Assembly (NCBI RefSeq): GCF_017640745.1
Contig: NZ_JAEPQA010000024.1
Span: 1-64,000, forward strand
Origin: Nisaea sp.
GTDB taxonomy: Bacteria > Pseudomonadota > Alphaproteobacteria > Thalassobaculales > Thalassobaculaceae
Direction: 5' to 3'
DNA: 64,000 nucleotides
Position 1 is the first letter of the stretch. Each line of letters opens with the position of its first letter. Positions 18,282 through 27,375 of the stretch are shown one piece after another. The notes below the pieces were generated by a model. It saw only the letters and a program-made list of their open reading frames with translations, did not search any database and was not told where the DNA came from. Position numbers and translations under genes: made by a program.

Positions 18282-19604
18282 ATGCTGAAGCGTATTTTCG
18301 TCACTGGGACCGTCGCAGTCCTGCTGCTTGGCGCGGGGCCACGGGATGGATTGGCCACCCCTGACCTCCCGCAAAACCGGTCGGACATCCATCTCGGCGT
18401 GACGTCCTGCGCCGGGAGCACCTGCCACGGCGCAGCCAGCGCCTGGGAAAAATCCACGGTACTCCAGAACGAGTACGTGACCTGGTCGCAGAAGGACAGC
18501 CACTCCAAGGCCTATACCGTCCTGATGAACGACGCCTCGAAGCGGATCGCGGCAAATCTCGGTCTGCCGAACGCGCACGAAGCGGATGTCTGCCTCGATT
18601 GCCACGCAGACAACGTTGCCCCGGCAGCGCGCGGAAGGGTGTTCCAGATTTCCGACGGCGTCGGTTGCGAAGCCTGTCACGGCGGCGCGGAACGCTGGCT
18701 CGGCCTGCATGTCGCCGGCATCGCCGGACATGCGGAGAACGTCGCCGCGGGCATGTATCCGACCGAGGATCCGGTGAAGCGCGCCGAACTCTGCCTCTCC
18801 TGCCATTTCGGCGACGAAAGCAAGTTCGTGACGCACCGGATCATGGGCGCAGGCCATCCCCGCATGAGCTTCGAGCTCGACACCTTCACGGCCATCCAGC
18901 CCGCGCATTACGTGGTGGACGACGATTACCGCAAACGCAAGCAGGTGGCGAACGGGATCCAGACCTGGGCCATCGGCCAGGCAATCGCGCTGGAACGCCG
19001 GATCGACGCCCTGCTCGACCCCAAGCGGGGAATGGACGGGATCTTCCCCGAACTGGTGCTGTTCGACTGCCAGGCCTGCCACCATTCGCTGACCGAACCG
19101 CGCTGGCAGGCGCGGCCGAGCACCGGCCTCGGCCCCGGCGTCGTCCGTTTCGACGATTCCAATCTGCTGATGTTGCGGGTGCTGGTGAGCAGCCTCGACC
19201 CGGACAAGGGCGCCAGGCTCGTGGAGCAGACCAAACAGCTGCACACGGCCAGCACCCAGAGCGTGGAGGCCTTCCATGCGGCAGCGAAGGACCTGAAACA
19301 GACCACGGGTGACCTCGTCGCAATGTTCTCGGGACATTCGTTCGGCAAGACCGACGTCTCAAAGCTTCTCGGCGGCCTGATCGAGGAAGCGAAGAAAGCG
19401 GAATTCTCCGACTACGCAGGCGCCGAGCAGGCCACCATGGCGATCGGGGCGGTGCTCTCCGCCGCCACGCAGATGGGGATGACGGAACTGGCGGAAGCCG
19501 CGAAGGACCCGCTGGACAAGGCTTTTGCGGCTTTGGCGAAGTATGATGCCTGGGATTACCCGGGCTTCCGCAGCGCCATCGAGGCGATCCCGGTCCCGAA
19601 CTGA
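18282..19604 (+). CDS. Cytochrome c554-like multiheme cytochrome
   Basis: A 440-residue exported protein (signal peptide ending near DGLA) of the cytochrome c554/c-prime-like family. Four CXXCH sites are at about residues 104, 129, 171 and 263, and an additional CX4CH site (CAGSTCH) is at 43, giving up to five hemes. The KDSHSKAY segment with its histidine is typical of this family. The C-terminal 160 residues contain no heme site and are helical. ATG 18282 has GGAGG four bases upstream, which favours it over the in-frame ATG 18261. It is likely a periplasmic electron carrier; a nitrification role is not supported because no hydroxylamine oxidoreductase is nearby. Confidence 0.85.
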   Translation: MLKRIFVTGTVAVLLLGAGPRDGLATPDLPQNRSDIHLGVTSCAGSTCHGAASAWEKSTVLQNEYVTWSQKDSHSKAYTVLMNDASKRIAANLGLPNAHEADVCLDCHADNVAPAARGRVFQISDGVGCEACHGGAERWLGLHVAGIAGHAENVAAGMYPTEDPVKRAELCLSCHFGDESKFVTHRIMGAGHPRMSFELDTFTAIQPAHYVVDDDYRKRKQVANGIQTWAIGQAIALERRIDALLDPKRGMDGIFPELVLFDCQACHHSLTEPRWQARPSTGLGPGVVRFDDSNLLMLRVLVSSLDPDKGARLVEQTKQLHTASTQSVEAFHAAAKDLKQTTGDLVAMFSGHSFGKTDVSKLLGGLIEEAKKAEFSDYAGAEQATMAIGAVLSAATQMGMTELAEAAKDPLDKAFAALAKYDAWDYPGFRSAIEAIPVPN

Positions 19605-19608
19605 CGAG

Positions 19609-19646
19609 AGGCGCCACCGGGCCGATCGAGGCTCGGCGGCGCCTTT
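19609..19646. terminator. Bidirectional rho-independent terminator
   Basis: AGGCGCC (19609-19615) pairs with GGCGCCT (19638-19644), extended internally by CCGGGCC with GGCTCGG including one G-U pair, and is followed by TTTCT. It lies exactly between the convergent cytochrome c554-like gene and the last gene of the gsp operon, so it can serve both. Confidence 0.75.
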
Positions 19647-20723
19647 CTATTCCTCCCTGACGCTGAGGCCGAACGGCCCGGTTCCGGCGCAACAGTGCCG
19701 GACCTCAAGCGTATAGGCCCCCGCCGCCAGATCCGCTTCGAGGGCGAAATTGTAGCCGTCGCCGCCATCGTCGTTTCGGGCGACGACCGTCCCGTCCGCC
19801 GAACGCAGCACCGCCTCGACATCGCTCGGACCGGTCGACGTGACGGCGAGCCGGCCGCCTTCGGTTGCGGGAAGGGTGAAACGGACCGTCTCCCCGGCCT
19901 GGGTGATCGACGCCGCGACACCGTCCTGCAGAGGCCTCGGTCCGGCGGAAGCGGGCGGCTCCCGCCCGGGCGTCCGGGGCGCGGCTCCGTCGCGGACCGA
20001 GACGTCGCGTTCTGCAACAGGCCGAAACCGCACGCCCTCACGGTACCCGAGTACGGCCTGACGCCCTTCCGCTCCCGGAACAGCCGAGATGCTGGCGGCC
20101 ACACCGCCCCCCTCGAGCGGTTCCGAACGCACCTCAAGTCCGGCGGTCCCGACCGCGATATCGGCCTCGGAGAAGGTCAGCGTCCGAGCCCCGCCAGGAT
20201 CGAGAATGATGGGCCCGCTGTTTTCGGCAAGCGCTTCGTCGAGCGCGCCCGCCAGAGAGGCAAGAGACGCGTCGACCGGAGTTGAGCGGGCGATTTCGGC
20301 AAGGCTCTCCGGCACCGCCATGCTGCGCGCAAGCAACAGCCGCAACAGATCGGACAGGGCGGCTTCCGGTGCGTCGAACCAGCGGCCGGGCGCCCCGGCG
20401 AGCGAGAAGAAATAGCGTTCGCCGTCGCGCCGGAAGCGGAGACGGCCTTCCGGCTTTTCCCCGCCAAGCTGACGGTAGAGGTCGTAGATCCCGAGACAGC
20501 GCTCGGCCCAGGCCCGGTCTCCCGGACCGTAAGGCTGCCCGCCTTCGCCGCCGGCAAGATCCTCGCCCGCGTCGTAGAACATCAGCGTGCCGAGCACGGA
20601 ACCCGAATTGTGCGCTTCACCGAGAACTCTCTCGGCTCCCGCGCGGATCGTCGCGGCCGAGACCGGTGACAGCGCCACGAGCAGAAGCGCGCCGCCTGCC
20701 AGCAGGAGAGAGGCGGCGCGCAT
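19647..20723 (-). CDS. Exported protein with C-terminal PPC-like domain
   Basis: A 358-residue protein with a clear signal peptide (MRAASLLLAGG start, cleavage near VSA-AT). The last 95 residues (from about DGVAASITQAGETVRFTLPA to the end) look like a bacterial pre-peptidase C-terminal domain, a beta-sandwich common on secreted enzymes. The remainder has no motif I recognise, although it carries a FYDAGEDL segment near the N-terminus. ATG 20723 has GAGGA seven bases ahead and is preferred over ATG 20729. It is the last gene of the gsp operon, 10 bp after the dehydrogenase, and could be a T2SS substrate. Confidence 0.72.
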   Translation of the reverse strand: MRAASLLLAGGALLLVALSPVSAATIRAGAERVLGEAHNSGSVLGTLMFYDAGEDLAGGEGGQPYGPGDRAWAERCLGIYDLYRQLGGEKPEGRLRFRRDGERYFFSLAGAPGRWFDAPEAALSDLLRLLLARSMAVPESLAEIARSTPVDASLASLAGALDEALAENSGPIILDPGGARTLTFSEADIAVGTAGLEVRSEPLEGGGVAASISAVPGAEGRQAVLGYREGVRFRPVAERDVSVRDGAAPRTPGREPPASAGPRPLQDGVAASITQAGETVRFTLPATEGGRLAVTSTGPSDVEAVLRSADGTVVARNDDGGDGYNFALEADLAAGAYTLEVRHCCAGTGPFGLSVREE

Positions 20724-20733
20724 CGTCATGTCC

Positions 20734-21873
20734 TCAGGCCGCCGCGTGCGGCGTCAGGATCTGCCGGATGGCCGATCCGTCGGCGAGGCGGTCGAAGCCT
20801 TCGTTGATGTCCTCGAACCCGACCGAGCGGCTGATCAATGCGTCGATCGGCAGACGCCCCTGACGGTAGAGATCGATGAAGCGCGGAATGTCCCTGACCG
20901 GCACGCAGCCGCCCATGTAGCTGCCGCGGATCGCCTTCTCGTCCGAGACCAGTTGCGGCGGACTGAAGGAAAACTTGCTGTCGGCGGGCGCGAGCCCGGC
21001 GATCACCAGTTCGCCGCCGGTGCGCAGCAGGCTGTAGCCGGTTTCCAGCGCGGGAACCACGCCGGCGAAATCGAAGGCGAAATCCACTCCGCCCCTTGTG
21101 ATGTCGCGGACCTGTTCCGTCAACTTCGGGTCGGCCGCGTTGAAGGTGTGGGTCGCGCCGAGCTGGCGCGCGAGGCCGAGCCGATCGTCGTTCAGATCGA
21201 TGGCGATGACGGCGCCTGCACCGGCCACCTTCGCGCCGAGCAGCCCGTTCAGCCCGACTCCGCCGAGCCCGATCACCGCGACCGTGTCGCCGGCCCGGAT
21301 CCGGGCGGTGTTCAGCACGGCGCCGACGCCGGTCATCACCGCGCAGCCGAAGATCGCCGCCGTCTCCAGCGGGATGTCGCTGTCGACCTTCACGCAGCTG
21401 CCCCGGTCGATGACGGCATATTCGGCAAAGCAGGAGACGCCGGAATGATGCGCCAGCATCTCACCGTCGGCCGCCTTCAGCCGCCGGCCGCCGCCCATAA
21501 GCTCGCCCTTGGCGCGAGCCGCTGCATTGACCTCGCAGATCTGCGGCCGGCCTTCGAGGCATCGGCGGCAGCGTCCGCAATTGGCGCTGAACTGGAAAAC
21601 CACGGGATCGCCCGGCTTCAGGTCGCGAATGCCGGGCCCGACCTCGACCACCTCGCCCGCGCCTTCATGGCCGAGCACCAGCGGCAGCGGACGCGGCCGG
21701 CTGCCGTTGATCACGGAAAGGTCGGAATGGCAGAGCCCGCCGCCGATCACCCGGACCAGCAGCTCGCCCGCCTCGGGCTTCGAGAGTTCGATCTCCTCGA
21801 CCGAAATCGGCTGCGATGTCTCATATGGCGCTTTCGCCCCGCTCTGCCGCAGCACGGCCGCCCGCATCTTCAT
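20734..21873 (-). CDS. Zinc-dependent medium-chain alcohol dehydrogenase
   Basis: A 379-residue MDR-family dehydrogenase that would oxidise an alcohol with NAD+. Catalytic zinc ligands are present (GGLCHSDLS cysteine, then GHEGAGEV). The structural zinc lobe has four cysteines (CGRCRRCLEGRPQIC), and the Rossmann motif is GLGGVGLNG, followed by an acidic residue in IDLNDDR that suggests NAD specificity. AGGGG lies seven bases before ATG 21873. It is 14 bp after gspD on the same strand, an unusual companion for a secretion operon. Its substrate cannot be told from sequence. Confidence 0.9.
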   Translation of the reverse strand: MKMRAAVLRQSGAKAPYETSQPISVEEIELSKPEAGELLVRVIGGGLCHSDLSVINGSRPRPLPLVLGHEGAGEVVEVGPGIRDLKPGDPVVFQFSANCGRCRRCLEGRPQICEVNAAARAKGELMGGGRRLKAADGEMLAHHSGVSCFAEYAVIDRGSCVKVDSDIPLETAAIFGCAVMTGVGAVLNTARIRAGDTVAVIGLGGVGLNGLLGAKVAGAGAVIAIDLNDDRLGLARQLGATHTFNAADPKLTEQVRDITRGGVDFAFDFAGVVPALETGYSLLRTGGELVIAGLAPADSKFSFSPPQLVSDEKAIRGSYMGGCVPVRDIPRFIDLYRQGRLPIDALISRSVGFEDINEGFDRLADGSAIRQILTPHAAA

Positions 21874-21887
21874 GTTTCATCCCCTGA

Positions 21888-23945
21888 TTATTGTTTTGGT
21901 GCGACCGGAGCAGAAGTGTCCGGCGCCTGGAACTGGTCGATCAGTCCCCTATACTGGCGCAAAAGCGCGCGCGTCGCATCCGTCGCCTCTTCACGGTTTC
22001 GGATCACCCTGGGGGTGATCAGCACGACCAGCTCGGTGCGCTGAGTCGACTTGTCCGTCGTACCGAAAAGATCGCCGACGACGGGCAGCTGATGCAGGAC
22101 CGGAATGCCGGACTTCACGTCGTTCTGGATCTCACGGATCAGCCCGGCCAGCAGCACCGTCGTCCCGCTTTCCACCGCCGCGGTGCTGACCACCCGGCGC
22201 TGCTGGATCGTTGGCGAGTCGATGTCGGAGCTGTCCGTCCGCACCACATCGCTGACTTCCTGCGAGACCTCGAGCGTTACCACGCCGCTCGCCTTCACCT
22301 TCGGCGTGACATTGAGCGTGACCCCGGTGTCGCGGTACTCGATCTCGTTCACGATCCGGTTGTCGTCGGTCACCGTCGCCGAAGAGGTCCGGGTCACGAT
22401 CGGTACCTGGTCGCCGACATGGAGCCGCGCCGTGCCGCCGTCGAGCACCAAAAGCTGCGGCGAGGAGACGACCCGGACATCGGTCAGTTCGGAAAGCGCG
22501 TCGATCACGATCTTGCTGCTGTTCGGCCCGCCGATCGAAATCCCGAAACCGGGGGTCAGGGGAGATACCGTGTTCGCATTCGTCCCGCGCGTGAAGATCG
22601 CGCTGAACTCGCCGGTCTCGATGAAATACTGCAGTCCGTAGCGCAGGTCGTCCTGCAGCGAGACCTCCAGCACAGTGCCTTCGATCAGCACCTGCAGCGG
22701 CGTGATGTCGAGCTTGGCGAGCACCTCGGAGATCAGCTCGTATTCCCGCCCGGTCGCCCAGACCAAGATCGCATTGCTCGACCCGTCGGCGTTGAAGCGC
22801 GGCCCGCTGCCGCGGACCCTCTCTGCGCCATCGCCACCTGCAACGCCGGCCGCATTCTTGTCCGGGACAGAACCACCGAGGAAGCCGTCATCCTTGAAGG
22901 CGCCTTCGAGCGTCTTCACCAGCGAGGCGGCCTCGCCATGCTTCACGAAATAGACGAAGAGTCGGCGCTCGTCCGCGTTGCGGGTGCGGTCGAGCCGCTT
23001 GATCCAGGTCCGCGCCCGGACCACCTGCCCCTCGTCCGCCGCGATCACCAGGATGGCGTTGAGCCGGTCGATCGGCGTGAAGCGGACGATGCCGTTCGCC
23101 CCCTCGCCACCGGCGGAGAAAAGCTCGTTCAGTTCCGGGATCACCGCGTCGACGGAGGCATTGGCGAGCCCGATGATCGCCACCGACCGTCCCGCGAGCC
23201 GGTCCACGTCCAGCAGCCCGATCGCCCGCTCCGCCGCGCGGCGCTCGGTCGCCGGTCCCGAGACGAGCACGAGATCGTCCGCGAGCCCCACCGGCAGGAC
23301 ACGTCCGGCACGGACGAAAGGTTCGAGCAACCGTACCATCTGCGTCGCCGAGACATAGCTGAGGGAGAAGACCTCGGCGCCGGAGCCCGGACCTCCAGCC
23401 AGTCCGATGCCGGTGCCGCCTTCGCTGCCTGCCGCCCCGCGCACCACGCGGACGAGATCGCCCTCATAGACAGCAGAAAGCCCGTGCGAGGCCAGCAATC
23501 CTTCCAGCAGGACCGTCATCTGGCCCCGTGTCAGGGGCCGCGCGGTGCGGAGCGTGACCCGGCCGGTCAGATCCGGCGGCAGCACGTAGGAGAGCCCGAG
23601 CTGATCGCCGATGATGACCTTCAGAGCCTGTTCAAGCCCGGCACCGTCAAAGGAGACGGAGAGCGTGCCGACCGGACGTGGCGAGGTCTCGGCGACGCGA
23701 CCGGCGCCGCGCGCGGTTCCCGGATAAACCTCGTCCACCGGCGCGAGCGTCGCGGGATCGGTACTCGAAAGCTCGGAATCGACACGTGTGGCGCCGGGCT
23801 TTCCGGCATCGCCTTCGTCCAGCGCATTCGCGATCGAGGGAACGTCGCGTCCGGCCTCGGGACGCCCCCCGCCAATCCGGTCGCACGCGGCGAGACCGGT
23901 AACAATAATCGCGGCCAGAAGCGCGAAGCGAAGAGACGCCATCAT
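21888..23945 (-). CDS. gspD: Type II secretion secretin GspD (lipoprotein form)
   Basis: A 685-residue outer-membrane secretin. The signal peptide ends in a lipobox (TGLAAC), so it may be lipidated and insert without a separate pilotin. An STN-like N0 domain (SVSFDGAGLEQALKVIIGDQLGLSY) is followed by N1-N3 repeats. The secretin domain contains VEGTVLEVSLQDDL-type residues, then VPIVTRTSSA and the C-terminal VLLAGLIRE and LVVLITPRVI motifs. ATG 23945 overlaps the TGA of the upstream gene. It forms the exit pore of the secretion system encoded by the operon. Confidence 0.95.
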   Translation of the reverse strand: MMASLRFALLAAIIVTGLAACDRIGGGRPEAGRDVPSIANALDEGDAGKPGATRVDSELSSTDPATLAPVDEVYPGTARGAGRVAETSPRPVGTLSVSFDGAGLEQALKVIIGDQLGLSYVLPPDLTGRVTLRTARPLTRGQMTVLLEGLLASHGLSAVYEGDLVRVVRGAAGSEGGTGIGLAGGPGSGAEVFSLSYVSATQMVRLLEPFVRAGRVLPVGLADDLVLVSGPATERRAAERAIGLLDVDRLAGRSVAIIGLANASVDAVIPELNELFSAGGEGANGIVRFTPIDRLNAILVIAADEGQVVRARTWIKRLDRTRNADERRLFVYFVKHGEAASLVKTLEGAFKDDGFLGGSVPDKNAAGVAGGDGAERVRGSGPRFNADGSSNAILVWATGREYELISEVLAKLDITPLQVLIEGTVLEVSLQDDLRYGLQYFIETGEFSAIFTRGTNANTVSPLTPGFGISIGGPNSSKIVIDALSELTDVRVVSSPQLLVLDGGTARLHVGDQVPIVTRTSSATVTDDNRIVNEIEYRDTGVTLNVTPKVKASGVVTLEVSQEVSDVVRTDSSDIDSPTIQQRRVVSTAAVESGTTVLLAGLIREIQNDVKSGIPVLHQLPVVGDLFGTTDKSTQRTELVVLITPRVIRNREEATDATRALLRQYRGLIDQFQAPDTSAPVAPKQ

Positions 23946-24457
23946 TGTTTCTGTCCGGCGGCCGGCAGCCATCTCGTGTTGCGCCCGCCGCTCCCGGCGG
24001 ATGTCTCCTCGGCGTCACTCAACAGATCGACGCGGGTCTCCCCATGGGAGAGAATCACAGCCGTCTCCGCAATGCTCTCGACCGTCCAGCCGTCCACGCT
24101 TTCCCCCTCGACCAATTGCACCGACGAACCGCCGGGTGTTTCCAACAGAATCATGCTTCTTGCCCCCGTGCTGACTATACCGGTCAGGCGATAGCCGACA
24201 AGCTGCGGCGGTGCCGGAGCGGGAGCCTGAACGACCGGCGCATCGGGAACGGGCCTCCGGGTCGAGCGGAACAGTGGACGGCGCAGGGTCTCGGGATAGC
24301 TTGTCTCCGCTCCGGGCAGCACGAGTTCCGGCAATGGCGGGGGCGCCCATTCCGGCGCCTCGGATACGACTGGCTCCGGAGCCTGCAACCATGGCATGGC
24401 GGCGGTCCCGAGCCCGAACAGGACAACCGCAGGCATCAGGAATTTCAATCCGCGCAT
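23942..24457 (-). CDS. gspC: GspC-like type II secretion protein (HR domain)
   Basis: A 171-residue protein with one N-terminal membrane segment, a proline-rich linker, and a domain (YRLTGIVSTGARSMILLE then VEGESVDGWTVESI and RVDLLS) that matches the homology region of GspC, which links the inner-membrane platform to the secretin. No PDZ domain follows, so this is a short form. It starts 1 bp after the end of gspM and overlaps gspD by four bases. Confidence 0.75.
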   Translation of the reverse strand: MRGLKFLMPAVVLFGLGTAAMPWLQAPEPVVSEAPEWAPPPLPELVLPGAETSYPETLRRPLFRSTRRPVPDAPVVQAPAPAPPQLVGYRLTGIVSTGARSMILLETPGGSSVQLVEGESVDGWTVESIAETAVILSHGETRVDLLSDAEETSAGSGGRNTRWLPAAGQKQ

Positions 24458-24458
24458 C

Positions 24459-25001
24459 TCAATGTTCCTTCGCGGACAGTGCGCGCAGACCGAGCGACAG
24501 GCGAAGCGGTCGCTCCGCCGATACCGTCCGGATCGAGACCTCCTCGAGGAGGATCACGGGACGCGCGTTCGAGAGCGCGATCAGGAGGGACTGGATCTGT
24601 TCGAGCGATCCGTCGCCGTCGATCCTGAGCGCGTGACGGCGATACAGTTCCTCCGTCTCGACCTCGCCGACCTGAAGCCGGGTGAGCGCGACACCCGCGG
24701 CGGATGCGAGATCGCGGAGCTGAGCCTGAAAGGCCGCCTGCACGGCGCCGTCGCCGCCGGAGCGGAGAATGTCCCAGCGTTTCTCGGCCTCAACCGCGCG
24801 GACGCGCGCCGTCTCGATCGTTTCCACCTGTCCCAGCAGGGCCGTCTGCCGGGCAAGGATCTGTTTCTGCCGGTCGAGTTGCCGGGCGGCCTCGGCGCTC
24901 CAGTCCTGCAAAGGCGACAGCAGCCCGGCCCAGAGGGCGGCGAGCAGGGCGAGGAGCAGAGCCCAGGAGAGCAGCGGAGAAATGCGGTTTACGCCCGTCA
25001 T
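24459..25001 (-). CDS. gspM: Type II secretion inner-membrane protein GspM
   Basis: A 180-residue bitopic protein: one membrane helix (LLSWALLLALLAALWAGLL), a coiled-coil stretch rich in Q, R and A (about 35-75), and a small ferredoxin-like C-terminal domain as in the GspM family. Its ATG overlaps the GspL stop (ATGA), and GspL-GspM pairs are the usual order. Sequence identity in this family is low, so the call rests mainly on topology and position. Confidence 0.8.
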   Translation of the reverse strand: MTGVNRISPLLSWALLLALLAALWAGLLSPLQDWSAEAARQLDRQKQILARQTALLGQVETIETARVRAVEAEKRWDILRSGGDGAVQAAFQAQLRDLASAAGVALTRLQVGEVETEELYRRHALRIDGDGSLEQIQSLLIALSNARPVILLEEVSIRTVSAERPLRLSLGLRALSAKEH

Positions 25002-26008
25002 CGTGCCGAAGGCTCCAGAGCGGCGCCGATCCGGAAGCGTTCGCCGCCGCCGGGATCGCGGGTGACCGGCGCCTCGAACCTGACTTCCGTCACCCCTGGC
25101 AGGGCCTGGAGTTCCTCGAGCAGACCGCTCGCGTCACGCGCGAAGCCTTCGAGGGTAAGCCGCCCGGGCCGGACCTCAAAGCCGGTCAGCCAGGCATCGT
25201 CCGGCAGCGCCTGCGTGACCGCATCAAGCAGCCCCGGCGCGTCCGGGCTCGCCGCGAGGGCTGTCTGAAGCTGTTCCGCAAGCGTCCGGTGCCGGTCGAG
25301 CGCGGCCCGTGCCGATTGAACCGACGCGACCTCGGACCGCAGACGGTCGATCCCGGCGGAAACGTCCTGCAATTCGACATAGGGCTTCGGCAGTGGCGAG
25401 AGCAGCGCCAGCAGGATCGAGAGGGTTGCCATTGCGGGCCAGAGGAAGCCGCGCCGGCCCTGCGCCGTGACGGGCGCAGCATTGAAATCGAGCGCTGAGG
25501 ATGCCCGGATTTGCTCGGCCCCGGCGATCATCAGGGCGGGCTTGCCGCCGCCTGCGGCCTCGAATTGCCGGAGCGCCGCTTCAAGCCGGGTCTTGGGAAC
25601 CACGTGCAGACGGATCTGCAGCTTACCGTCGCGCTCCTCCAGCAGATCGTAGGCCAGCCTGACCTCCCCGCGCTTGAAAGGGGTCAGCCGCTCCACCTCG
25701 CCATCCAGCAGGGAACCGAGCGCGCGGCGGGCGGATGCGGGGACGGACAGCGGTGCGCTCACCCGGTCGGCCGCCGGCACCACGAGCGCGACAGGCGATC
25801 CGAGGGCAGCCAGATGTCTTGCCAGGTCACCAGTGCTTGCTGTGCCTTTCGGCTGAACGTTCCCGCTACGCGCGGCAAACAGCAGAAATCCGCCGGCTAC
25901 CGGCTCGACGATTGTCAGGGAACGGCCGAGCATGGAACGGAGGCGCCGCGGCAAACCTGCCGCCAGCCCCTCTCCCCATGCTCCGATAATTGCACCGAGC
26001 CCCGTCAC
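24998..26008 (-). CDS. gspL: Type II secretion protein GspL / PilN-like
   Basis: A 336-residue protein with an N-terminal actin-like cytoplasmic portion, one membrane helix (around LWPAMATLSILLALL) and a PilN-like periplasmic domain preceded by a coiled coil. GspL recruits the ATPase GspE to the membrane. I moved the start to GTG 26008 because GGAGG lies four bases upstream; the longer reading from a TTG at 26068 has no ribosome site. It overlaps gspM by four bases. Confidence 0.82.
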   Translation of the reverse strand: MTGLGAIIGAWGEGLAAGLPRRLRSMLGRSLTIVEPVAGGFLLFAARSGNVQPKGTASTGDLARHLAALGSPVALVVPAADRVSAPLSVPASARRALGSLLDGEVERLTPFKRGEVRLAYDLLEERDGKLQIRLHVVPKTRLEAALRQFEAAGGGKPALMIAGAEQIRASSALDFNAAPVTAQGRRGFLWPAMATLSILLALLSPLPKPYVELQDVSAGIDRLRSEVASVQSARAALDRHRTLAEQLQTALAASPDAPGLLDAVTQALPDDAWLTGFEVRPGRLTLEGFARDASGLLEELQALPGVTEVRFEAPVTRDPGGGERFRIGAALEPSAR

Positions 26009-26074
26009 CTGTCCTCCCGCCCCTGGGTTCGTTTCGCGCCATGGTACAAGGCCGGACAGAAGCGGCAAACGGAC

Positions 26075-26821
26075 TTACTCACTTGACCGCCATTCAAGAA
26101 TGCGCACGGGCCGCTGGATGTCGTGAGAAAGTGCGATTACAGCGCTCACGGCGACCAGCGTGCCGGGACCGGTCTCGCGCTCGGCGGAGAGGTGCCACGT
26201 GCGCCCGCCGCCACGTCCACTGATCCCGACACCGTCGGTCCGCTCGGCCCGCCGCACCGCCGCTGCCAGCTCCGGCGCGGCATGATCGGTATCGACGAAC
26301 TCAGCCCCGCAATGCACCGTCGCATTGTTCGCGAGCCCTTCCCGCTCGTGGGCGTTCAGCCCCGGAAGTGCCAGCATTTGCGAGACGTCGACGAAGGGTT
26401 CCTGCGCAAAGCGCGCCTCTCTCAGGAGATCGACGACAGAGGCCGCGCGCGATGTTTCCGCTCCGAAACCGGCCAACAGTTCCGCCAGGACATCGAGATT
26501 GCCGCGATTGACGTCCCAGCGCCCGCAGATATCCGCGACCTTCACCTCGACGTCCTCCTCGCCCACACGCACGGTCCGGACAGTCGCCCGTTCCCCGATC
26601 TTCCCGGCCACCGTCTCGTCGAACAATTCCGGGATCACCGCCTGGATCGCGCTCTCAAGCAGGACCGCATTCCCGGAGCGCGCAACGGCTGTTCCCGTAC
26701 TGCCGACCGTTGAACGCCCCAGCCCCGTCAATCCGAGGAGGAGGCCGGACGCAACTGCCAGAAGCACCAGCGCCAACAGCATCGCCGTGCCGTTTTCGCC
26801 TGTCGAACCGCGCCGCGTCAC
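26075..26821 (-). CDS. gspK: Minor pseudopilin GspK
   Basis: A 248-residue minor pseudopilin. It has a short basic leader and a hydrophobic N-terminal helix without the glutamate at position +5 (GTAMLLALVLLAVASGLL), which is the hallmark of GspK. The body contains the DVNRGNLDVLAELL and FVDVSQMLALPG stretches seen in the GspK alpha-domain. GTG 26821 overlaps the gspJ stop (GTGA). It caps the pseudopilus tip with GspI and GspJ. Confidence 0.88.
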   Translation of the reverse strand: MTRRGSTGENGTAMLLALVLLAVASGLLLGLTGLGRSTVGSTGTAVARSGNAVLLESAIQAVIPELFDETVAGKIGERATVRTVRVGEEDVEVKVADICGRWDVNRGNLDVLAELLAGFGAETSRAASVVDLLREARFAQEPFVDVSQMLALPGLNAHEREGLANNATVHCGAEFVDTDHAAPELAAAVRRAERTDGVGISGRGGGRTWHLSAERETGPGTLVAVSAVIALSHDIQRPVRILEWRSSE

Positions 26822-27375
26822 TGGTCCGCCCTTTCCGCAGGGATGGCGACGACCAGCCCCGGAGCCTCGTCCATTTCGAGCCGGATCAGGCGCGGCGGCA
26901 CCAGCTCGCCCGCCCAGACCTCATGCCATCCCGGTTCCGTTTCACCGTTTCTCAGGCCGTAATAGGAGATACTTTGTGCACCCGGGGCGAAACGCGCGAT
27001 CGCTTCCGCGAAGCGACCTTCGCGCAACTCGACCGCGCCCTCTCCGGCAATGGAGAGGACCCGGCGGCGTGGCCCGTCCCCTGCCGCAGCAATAAATCGG
27101 AAGCTCAGGCTGTCTCCCGCAAAACTGCTCTCCGGCCGGCCGGACTCGTAGTCCAGCAGGGGCAGCACCGCGTTCATCTCCCGTCGGAGCCGGCGTTCGA
27201 AGGCGATTCGGTCCCCGATCTCCGCGGCTCGCTGAGCGAGGCGGCGCTCGCCGTCGGCGGCGAACCGGATGAGACCCGTCGCGAGCAACGAGACCAGACC
27301 GATCAGAGCGAGGGCGACCAGCAGCTCCATCAGGGTGAAGCCGGCATCGCGGGCGGCGGAGCTGGACCGCTTCAC
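26818..27375 (-). CDS. gspJ: Minor pseudopilin GspJ
   Basis: A 185-residue pseudopilin with a canonical type IV prepilin leader (cleavage G|FTLMELLVALALIG, with glutamate at +5) and a C-terminal beta domain. Its length and position between gspI and gspK identify it as GspJ. It overlaps both neighbours by four bases, so the cluster is translated as a coupled unit. The leader would be cut by the GspO encoded at 17019-17816. Confidence 0.87.
   Translation of the reverse strand: MKRSSSAARDAGFTLMELLVALALIGLVSLLATGLIRFAADGERRLAQRAAEIGDRIAFERRLRREMNAVLPLLDYESGRPESSFAGDSLSFRFIAAAGDGPRRRVLSIAGEGAVELREGRFAEAIARFAPGAQSISYYGLRNGETEPGWHEVWAGELVPPRLIRLEMDEAPGLVVAIPAERADQ

Noticed and set aside
18282-19604. 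Evidence for nitrification or ammonia oxidation
   Set aside because: The cytochrome is c554-like, but no hydroxylamine oxidoreductase, amo or nitrite-related gene is present in the window.
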